Origin: Cryptomeria japonica | Lineage: Eukaryota; Streptophyta; Pinopsida; Cupressales; Cupressaceae | Direction: 5' to 3' | Assembly: GCF_030272615.1 (NCBI RefSeq) | Contig: NC_081414.1 | Coordinates: 826,050,896 to 826,114,895, forward strand | Length of the DNA stretch: 64,000 nucleotides | Part shown: positions 56,511 through 64,000 of the stretch, one piece after another | How positions within the stretch are numbered: position 1 is the stretch's first letter | Layout of the letters: each line of letters opens with the position of its first letter | Program-made: the position numbers and the translations under genes | The notes under the pieces: generated by a model | Told to the model about the DNA's origin: nothing | Seen by the model: only the letters and a program-made list of their open reading frames with translations | Database searches by the model: none

Positions 56511-57698
56511 TGTAGCATCCTAAATTGTATTCCCTTATAATTTTTCCTCATTCGGGTCCTCACCTTGGTGTTCATGTCTCGAGGCCTAATTGGAGCCCTG
56601 ATTCTGCTCACACCATGCAAAATCTTCATTATTTTCAACTTGCACTTCATTTGCACTTTACTTCTTGGTTCCTGATTGGTCAGGACTAGGGTGCTAGTGC
56701 CTTAGCCCTCAAGGACCAGAGCTCCCAGTGCCTTGGTTCTCCCAATTAATACCCATTTTTGGGCCCCTTGATGATTATAACATTTTGGCTGGGACCTAGA
56801 TCCCATGTAGACTCATGTTAGAAATTTAAATTGTTTTTTGATGAGCATATATAAAAGGTCTACCCCTCTCATTTTCATAGATCTGGAAAATAAATTTAAA
56901 CATCTATTAAGCAATCAAGCATTCAAATTTAAGTGAGAAAGAAACTAGTCCTCTTTCAAGCATTGGAGCAGAAGTAAGGTCAAGTTTCAAGCATTGGAGT
57001 TGACATTCATGTTCTATGTTAATCAAGACTTCATAAAACCCTAATTCCTTGTGGAGACAAACAAAAATCCATTTAAAAGTTATATCATTAATGTTTCAGT
57101 CATTATTCAACATCTCCAAGTCAAAAGGAGAATGTTTTCATTACTACAATTCAATTCAATTTCATTTCTATTTCATGGTTAATTCTGAAATTGGGGTTTG
57201 ACCCAAGGCAAACCCATATTCCTGACCCATTTCCCTTCTCTAGAGGGCTCAAGAATAGGTACATAGATGTGATCTTTAGAATTGGCTTTATTTATAGTGA
57301 CAAACATATTTGCCTTTGGATGATGAAAAGTGCAGAGGACCGGTGCAATGGGTATAATAGTCTTGATATTTCAAGAGCTCCTTCTGAGAATAGATTTGAA
57401 TACACTTGCATTCCTCAGATCTAGGTTTGTGGCTCGATCCAACGATTGTAGCTCACTGTGCATATGTTTTTACTTCAATTCCAACACATTTATCCTAATT
57501 TTAGCATTTTCACAATTCAACTTAAAAGAGGGCAATCCATCCAAACCTAGTAAATCTAATAGAATCTCAATCCTATGGTTTTTGATTTGTGGCTAGATAT
57601 ATTGGGTTTATTCCTTTTTAATGTAATGGTCCCTAAGTATAAATATTAGTAGTTTTCATACTTTGAATTGTGGAAACCCTAATATTTTCAACATTACA
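56511..57698 (+). repeat. Element K 5' LTR
   Basis: It starts TGTAGCATCC, directly after the copia scrap, and ends CATTACA. It is about 1,188 bp. ATATATAAAAGG near 56848-56859 is a good TATA box. No partner LTR is in the window, so the ends rest on the TG/CA termini, the abrupt junction and the PBS. Confidence 0.7.
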
Positions 57699-57701
57699 TT
57701 T

Positions 57702-57708
57702 TGGTGAG
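57702..57708 (+). other. Element K primer-binding site, split by element H
   Basis: TGGTGAG here continues as CCTAATGTC after H (62075 onward; GTGAG is repeated at 62070-62074). Read together this differs from element G's site only by transitions. Its tRNA is not assigned. Confidence 0.65.
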
Positions 57709-58021
57709 TGTGAGATTTTGCCAAGATCTAGAGGCAATGGAAAGAACAAATAAGAGAGAACAAAATAGATGATAGGAATAAACTGTATTCTATCAAGATG
57801 AAAATACTGATCAACTGGATCATTACAAGATGTTCAATGAATGCTCATACAAACAATGTAGACGAGTCTTCTTATATAGGCAAGGCTATATGGATATGTG
57901 AGCACACAAACGTGGCATGTGGCTTAATAAGAAATAAGGGTGGGTAGGAAATAGGTGTGGGTAGGTAGGAGAAACAATATAATATTCCACGTGAGGTGGA
58001 ATGTAACAACAAGATAAGATT

Positions 58022-58834
58022 TGTTAGGATTCCCACAGATACTGAGAGGGGGGGGGTGGGGGTGAATCAGTATCTAACCGGTACAAGCAACTTCTTAACT
58101 TAAAACATGTAGAACATATTAATACTGTGTATCGATAAACAGAAAGTAATGCAATAAATAGAGATAATAACAACCACATGAAAAAGCACACCATAACACA
58201 ATATTTTAGCGAGGAAAATTGGTGTGGGAAAAACCTCGGTGGGATTTGTGACCCACAATATTCACTTACTAGCCAATAAGAGAATATTACTACTACAAGA
58301 GGGGCCTGCACATGCAGGAAGGCCAAGTGCCTAGAGCTCACTACTCAAATACAAAATAGGAAGTCTCACTGAATTACAAAATGGATTATATAAATCTAGT
58401 GTCTTGTACTGCTTCAAGATAGCATCTATAATGCCAGATCCAGTACCGGTTTTTGCTCTGCTTCTTACATAAACCCTTAACCTATAATTTGCATAATAGG
58501 TCTGCCTTATTTCTCCTAGCTACATTCCTCCATACTTACCTAAATGTTCTCCAATGATCTCTTATATATATATGAGTCATTTTACAATGTTACCAAGTCG
58601 GCTTATAATGATTTTACAATAATAAACAAAATATATTACAACAAAAATCTTGTCGGCCTCTATGTCGGTATGCTTCCTTTCACTGCCAGTGTCGGTGGTC
58701 TAAGTGCCGGTGTAGAGTTTGATCTTGCAGTGCTAGTGGAATGCCTTGCTGGTGTCATAGGATTGTAAGGTTGCCATCAATGACAAAACCTTCAATCACC
58801 TACAATGTCTCATTGGAGTGTGCATTTGCCAACA
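58022..58834 (-). repeat. Element J 3' LTR
   Basis: It is 813 bp. On the minus strand it starts TGTTGGCAAATGC and ends GGATTCCTAACA. A G-tract interrupted by one T lies at 58041-58062, and a TATATATATAAG box near 58562-58573. Confidence 0.88.
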
Positions 58835-59256
58835 ATATCCCCCTTTGGCATTGATGGCAACACTCATGAGAAAATTCAAAAAGTGTAGTCCAAAAATATG
58901 TTAACAAAAATGTGTGAACTCCCCTCTGAGCAGATGAGTCTTTTGTTGATTATTTTCTCATTACCACTACTCCCCCTTTGGAATCAATGACAAAGGTTGT
59001 CAAAGTGTCAATAGAGTGTGGTTTCTTGTCTCAACCTTGCAACCATTTTGAAAAAGATCCGCCAAAACCAAATTTATGCTTTCAAGAAACTTTTTACTAT
59101 CTTTTATTGCTTCCTTTGATCTTTGAACTATACCGGAGAGGTGCTACATTTTCTCTGTCAGTGTTTTCTATCCTTGTACTAATACCTCATATATTTCTTT
59201 CCTTAAAGATGCTAGGTAGACCAATTTTGTTACATGCATAACAAGTCACATTATTT
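58835..59256 (-). other. Element J PPT and internal remnant
   Basis: The minus strand reads AAAGGGGGATAT before the LTR start, preceded by ATCAATGCC as in elements A, B and E. A second AAAGGGGGAGTAG-like tract lies near 58966-58978. No coding motif remains. Confidence 0.75.
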
Positions 59257-59883
59257 TTGTGAGGAAATCCGGTGTGGGAAAAACCTCGGTGGGATTTGTG
59301 ACCCACAATATTCACTTACTGGCCAATAAGAGAATATTACTGCTACAAGAGGGGCCTGCACATGCAGGAAGGCCAAGTGCCTAGAGCTCACTGCTCAAAT
59401 ACAAAATAGGAAGTCTCACTAACTTACAAAAAGGATTATATAAATCCAGTGTCTTGTACTGCTTCAAGATAGCATCTATAATGCCAGATCCAGTACCGGT
59501 TTCTTCTCTGCTTCTTACATAAACCCTTAACCTATAATTTGCATAATAGGTCTGCCTTATTTCTCCTAATTACATTCCTCCATACTTACCTAAATGTTCT
59601 ACAATGATCTCTTATATATGTGAGCCATTTTACAATGTTACCAAGTCAGCTTATAATAATTTTATAATAATAAACAAAATATATTACAGCAAAAATCTTG
59701 TCGGCCTCTATGTCGGTATGCTTCCTTTCATTGCCGGTGCCAATGGTCTGAGTGCCGGTGTAGAGTCTAATCTTGCTAGTGCCGGTGGAATGCCTTTCCA
59801 GTGTCATACGATTGTAAGGTTGCCATCAATGACAAAACCTTCAATCACCTACAATGTCTCATTGGAGTGTGCATTTCCCAACA
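59257..59883 (-). repeat. Element J 5' LTR, truncated at its inner end
   Basis: It matches the J 3' LTR from about 58210 to its outer end and breaks off abruptly at the left. About 190 bp of LTR is missing, including the G-tract. Confidence 0.85.
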
Positions 59884-60044
59884 AGATCAACACCATAAAA
59901 GGTGGAAATTCTCCTACACATGCTATCCCAATGTGGCACAAACACCCAAGTGTCTCATATCCAAAATACTATGAAATGCATGTACCTAAGTAAACTTAAG
60001 TAAGGTGTAATAATATGCATGATGAATAATTATTTACACCAACA

Positions 60045-60056
60045 CCACCCCTTAAG
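60045..60056 (-). other. Element H polypurine tract
   Basis: The minus strand reads TTAAGGGGTGG directly before the LTR start TGTTGGTG. Confidence 0.75.
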
Positions 60057-61605
60057 TGAAACTTAGGGGAATGCACTAAAGTCTACAATGCAACTAAGAA
60101 ATGAAAGATGAGTCCCGGCTACAAGGCCATGCTAGGTACCCATGTAAAAATACAAATGCAATCTCCCATAAATGAGGAAAGAGAGAAAAACCCAATGGGA
60201 AAAAATCCTCCCCCAAAAGAGAGATGATGAAAACACACAATGATCTCAATGATTAATGAGAAGAACAAAAAATATGTCCCCCCCATAAGACAAAAGAGGA
60301 GACCATGAATCCTCCCCTCAATGTCAAATCTCCTCCAAACTTGGTCCAATGATTATGACCAAAATACCTCCCCATAAGGAAGAAAGAGAGCCAATTCTGC
60401 ACCAATAATGTCAAAGTGTGACAAAATCAAGTACCAAGTCGATGACAATAAATCACTCGCTGCAACAAAATGAAGATCAGGCATGGAGACAACCTACTTT
60501 GAGCATCATCTTGATACTCATAAATGGAAAAAATACTGGTACAATCCAAGTCTCATGGGAGCCATGCACAAATGTGTACAATATAAGTCTCAACTGGAGC
60601 CATGCACCAACTCTCACAAGATATTCCTAATCTATGTGTACAAGAGGATTACATCAAATAGTCAACAATGACAAGATACAAAGAGGTGTGGCACTTTATG
60701 ATAGTGTGAGTACAACTTTGGTCAAGTAAGAGAATACATCATGATAAAATATTCAAATGTGGAAACATGAAAATGATGCCACCAACAAAGAAGCCCTGTA
60801 TAATACTGCAGATGAAGATGCCTCTGAATGAAATTTCACCAAGAGATATAAATGAACAATTGACCCCCCATAAAAAAACATGTTGGAACTTGCAAATAAT
60901 GGCAAAGTGGACTTCTGACTTCAATGATTACAACTACCCCAATGAAGCTCTCATAGACTCAAATTAATTATGCAAAAGATCAAACTAAGATCTAAGCATT
61001 TGCAATTGCCAAATAGGCCAAAAAATGACCAAATACTGAAAGTATAATTTCTACTCAAAATCACTATAAACAAATGGAAAATTATGAAAGTAGACAAAAA
61101 ATTATGCACTTTAAAAAAAAACGGCACTTGAAAAGGAGTCCATATGAGCTCGAACGAAGCCTCCAAAGTTGTAAAAATTGGGAATTTCATGATTTAAAAA
61201 AACACCATATCCAAAAATCAGAAAACTGCCATACCACTCTACAGATCACAAATTCAACCCCAAAATAAAAAAAATTGCTCGAAAAAAGGAGTCTGGATGA
61301 GTGAGATATCGCTATTTGAAAATTGTCTGCAAAATTATAATTTCTAGAAAATTTCTGCCGCAACTTCAAACTTCAAATGCCTCTAGATTTGGCCTCCGAA
61401 GTCTGATTTGGATGAAACAAAAGACAAAACTGACTTTGTTGGACCTCCTCAATCCAATGGTAACCTTAGATTTGACCCATCAAGCTTCAATAATAACCTG
61501 CAATAGAAATCTCCAAAATACACAACCCCAAATAGCATCAAATTTCTCTCAATTGGCAAACCAATGACACTCTAATGACTCTGATACCATGTGATATTTG
61601 GACCA
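60057..61605 (-). other. Element H internal region, non-coding
   Basis: No ORF of note or retroelement protein motif is seen on either strand. The minus strand near the PBS has a 28-bp tandem duplication that includes the PBS core. Confidence 0.75.
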
Positions 61606-61622
61606 GCTCTGATACCATGTGA
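61579..61622 (-). other. Element H primer-binding site, duplicated
   Basis: The 16-nt sequence CTCTGATACCATGTGA occurs at 61579-61594 and again at 61607-61622. Only the second abuts the LTR and is the true PBS (TGGTATCAGAGC on the minus strand, 61606-61617). Confidence 0.85.
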
Positions 61623-62069
61623 GATTTTTCCAAGATGTAGAGGCAATGGAAATCACAAATAAGAGAGAACAAAATAGATGATATGAAAAAACTGTATTCT
61701 ATCAAGATGAAAATACTGATCAATTGGATCATTACAAGATGTTCAATGAATTCTCGTACAAACAATGTAGATGAGCCTTCTTATATAGGCAAGGCTATAT
61801 GGATATGTGAGCACACAAACATGGCATGTGGCCCAGTAAGAAACAATGATAGGTAGGAGATAGGTGTGGGTAGGTAGGAGAAACAATATAATATTCCACA
61901 TGAGGTGGAATGTAACAACAAGATAAGATCAACATCATAAAAGGTGGAAATTCTCATACATACACTATCCCAATGTGGCACAAACACCCAAGTGTTTCAT
62001 ATCCAAACTACTATGAAATGCATGTACCTAAGTAATAATATCCATGATGGATAATTATTTACACCAATA
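61618..62069 (-). repeat. Element H 5' LTR
   Basis: It is 452 bp. On the minus strand it starts TATTGGTG, where the 3' copy has TGTTGGTG, and ends AAATCTCACA. Confidence 0.9.
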
Positions 62070-62083
62070 GTGAGCCTAATGTC

Positions 62084-62581
62084 TTGCACTTTATTTTTTG
62101 AATTATGTTCTCAGATCTGAGTGTTTATGCATTTCAAATTCTAATTTACATTTACAAGTTTAATTTTTTATTGAATTGCAAAAAATTAGGGGTTCAATTC
62201 ACACGAACCCTAAGTTTTAATTCTAAAATTGAGCTTGTAGGTTGTCTAATTTGGATTTATTATTTCAAATCTTATTATTAATTTAATTTAAAATTCAAAT
62301 TTACTTTATATATCTCATTTTCAAATTAAATTACATAAATTTAGTGGCTGAATTTACAAAAACCCTAATTTATAATTCTAAAATTTATCATGTGGATTGC
62401 ATAATTTTTCAATTCAATTTTTAGATCTGATCTTTATGAATGTTATGTTGTGTTGTCGATGCATTTATCTTTCAAATTCACAAATCAAATTGCTTAATTA
62501 AATGGTTGATAAATCATTTTCACAAAATTTGTATTTTTTAATCAATTTTAAAATTCAAATTCAAATTTCCCTCCTTTGTGC
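62084..62581 (+). other. Element K leader
   Basis: This AT-rich untranslated sequence between PBS and gag has several AATTCAAATTT-type low-complexity stretches. No ORF is seen. Confidence 0.6.
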
Positions 62582-63961
62582 ATGAGTTTTACTATCATTA
62601 GTCCTACCTATAATATTGTTGTGCATGGAAGTTGTAAAATTAAGGCTTCCCAAGGTTTAATTACTAAGTATATGGAGCCTAATTTGGATAACTTGTTTCA
62701 TGAGAATGTGGATGGTTCCTCTATTCCAACAATTGATGTTATTTATCCCCATTCTTTACATAATTTTCATGATGAGGGTGAATCACTAACTAGGATTTTT
62801 GTTGACCAATTGGAAAAGATTGACAACAAATTTGAAAATCTTCAACAATGGATGAGTCAACAATACCCAGAAAGTGAGGCTATCTTATTGATTGAAGAAT
62901 TGCAAATAATGGTTTAAAGTGATAAAGTTGGCATTGATTTGTTGCTTCACCTTTCTCATATTGTTGACACTAATATCATGCCTATGAAAAATGGTTTTGA
63001 AGTCCTTGGTTACACTCTAGCACCTAATAAAGTTAATCATTATAATCTTATGGCTACATCTATGCCTAGTGTGCCTAATTTCACATCCTCTATCATGGCT
63101 ACTTCCACACAAAATGTTAATCCTATACATGTTATTCAATGGGGCAACATTGTTGATCAAAACTCTTTCATACCTCTTTTCACAAGTCTTCCATTTGTGA
63201 CCCAATCATCTCCCATACCTACCTGTCATAGTGTTCCACCTCCTTATTCTCGACCTCCTCCTTCATTTAACAATGTTACTCCTCCATCCCAATCCAACAT
63301 GTCTAATTTCAACCCATCCACTAGAGCAACCATTAATAGCCTAGCTCAAACCGTGTCATCCTTACAACAACAAATAGCTTCCATGAACCAATGAAAGTTT
63401 ATTGCACCCACATTTTGATGTTTCAAGCCTATTATCTAACGATGTTGTTCATGTTGTCCCCCCTAATCATGTGGAAGTCCCTCATTTGGAGCTTTATATA
63501 GGAAAAGTTGATCCCTTGACTCATGTGAAAATATTCAAACTTTGTGTAGTGATTTTGCTCATGATCAAAGACTTTTGGCTAAAATGTTTACTATAACATT
63601 TAGGGATAAAACTTTACAATGGTATTGTTCTTTACCTCCTTATTCTATTACATCATTTCATAAATTGGCTAATGCTTTCATTCAACAATTTCACAATAAT
63701 ATTGGTCTTACAATTACTTTGATTGATTTGATTCATTGTAAGCAAGGTGTTAAAGAAAAAGTGACTGATTTTATTGGTAGATATAAATATTTGTATTCTC
63801 AAATTTCTTATCCTATGCCTGATCATGATGTTCAAATAATTTTTATTTCTAATTTGAAAAAATACATTAGGGATAAGCTTTTCTTTTCTGAGTTTACTTC
63901 CTTTACGTGGTTGTGCACAATGCTTAATAACTATTGGCTTCAAGTGAGTCAATTTGAATAA
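62582..63961 (+). pseudogene. Element K Gag, decayed
   Basis: The first ATG (62582) opens MSFTIISPTYN. The frame stops at TAA 62915 and resumes in frame to TGA 63392-63394, with a proline-rich part (PPPYSRPPPSF) and a short helix rich in Gln. It then moves to another frame (63402-63530) and back (63542-63961), where the conserved retrotransposon gag domain lies: LLAKMFTITFRDKTLQWYCS, SFHKLANAFIQQF and KVTDFIGRYKYLYSQI. No zinc knuckle is reached before the window ends. It is a gypsy Gag but not closely like element G's. Confidence 0.8.
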
Positions 63962-64000
63962 TCTCCTTCAATGACTCTAGTTGATAAGAATGAAAGTGCT

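Larger units (their letters stand above)
58022..59883 (-). mobile_element. Element J: internally deleted copia-type element
   Basis: A complete 3' LTR (58022-58834), a PPT with about 420 bp of internal sequence and a partial second LTR (about 59257-59883) are present. The duplicated target is AGATT (58017-58021) / AGATC (59884-59888). One deletion has removed the PBS side of the 5' LTR, the PBS and nearly all coding sequence. The LTR is of the same family as S1. Confidence 0.85.
57709..60044 (-). repeat. Element H 3' LTR, split by element J
   Basis: The parts are 57709-58021 and 59889-60044. On the minus strand it starts TGTTGGTGTAA and ends AAAATCTCACA. The TATATAAG box is at about 57872-57879 (minus strand). 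Confidence 0.88.
57709..62069 (-). mobile_element. Element H: small non-coding LTR retrotransposon
   Basis: The LTRs are 57709-60044 (split by J) and 61618-62069, about 450-470 bp each. The internal region is about 1.56 kb and coding-free. The target duplication GTGAG is at 57704-57708 and 62070-62074. The PBS is tRNA-iMet-type. It needs proteins from another element. Without J it is about 2.5 kb, larger than typical TRIMs and smaller than LARDs. Confidence 0.9.
56511..64000 (+). mobile_element. Element K: Ty3/gypsy retrotransposon, 5' part, interrupted by H
   Basis: A 5' LTR (56511-57698) is followed by a PBS, which is split by element H, a leader and a gag that is still running near the window end. 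Plus strand. Pol and the 3' LTR lie outside the window. Confidence 0.75.

Overview
The window looks like intergenic DNA from a large, repeat-rich land-plant genome. It is AT-rich and almost entirely built of LTR retrotransposons: Ty1/copia elements, one Ty3/gypsy element of the Tat type, a second gypsy element and several non-autonomous elements. I see no host gene, tRNA, rRNA or CRISPR. A gymnosperm such as a conifer is a plausible source, but that is inference from style, not proof.

Elements were named by hand. G (1-19686, minus) is a Tat-type gypsy element with a long decayed gag-pro-pol frame (1825-9981), a repeat-rich leader, a PBS and a 1.6 kb LTR. Its leader is split by C (11204-17201, plus), a Tork-like copia element with both LTRs and TSD AGAAA. 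From 19687 come a PPT-like tract and internal sequence of another gypsy copy, then an LTR fragment (about 20260-20672). E (20673-33328, plus) carries the end of a gag and a large non-pol ORF2. Its 3' LTR holds F (25188-32815, minus, copia, TSD GACAT), whose 5' LTR in turn holds solo LTR S1 (31657-32438). The stretch 33329-36704 is non-coding and unclassified.

D (36705-55147, minus) is a truncated element. Its LTR is split by A (37331-54067, plus, TSD AGAAC), which encodes a four-zinc-knuckle Gag and a ~1,080-codon ORF2 but no protease, integrase or reverse transcriptase. A's 3' LTR is split by B (44902-53923, minus, TSD AATGT), a SIRE/Maximus-like copia element with gag and pol. B's 5' LTR is split by solo gypsy LTR S2 (51174-52600, TSD ACATC).

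On the right, a copia pol scrap L (56416-56510) is interrupted by gypsy element K (from 56511, plus, gag at 62582-63961). K is broken at its PBS by H (57709-62069, minus), a small coding-free LTR element with TSD GTGAG. H's 3' LTR contains J (58022-59883), an internally deleted element.

The most interesting signal is the A/E family. Two diverged copies share gag end, spacer, ORF2 and PPT in the same order, with no pol. A shares PBS type and an identical 32-nt PPT/LTR junction with B, so B-like elements are plausible helpers. All internal coding regions are decayed, mostly by changes that look like cytosine deamination; no element here looks able to move by itself.
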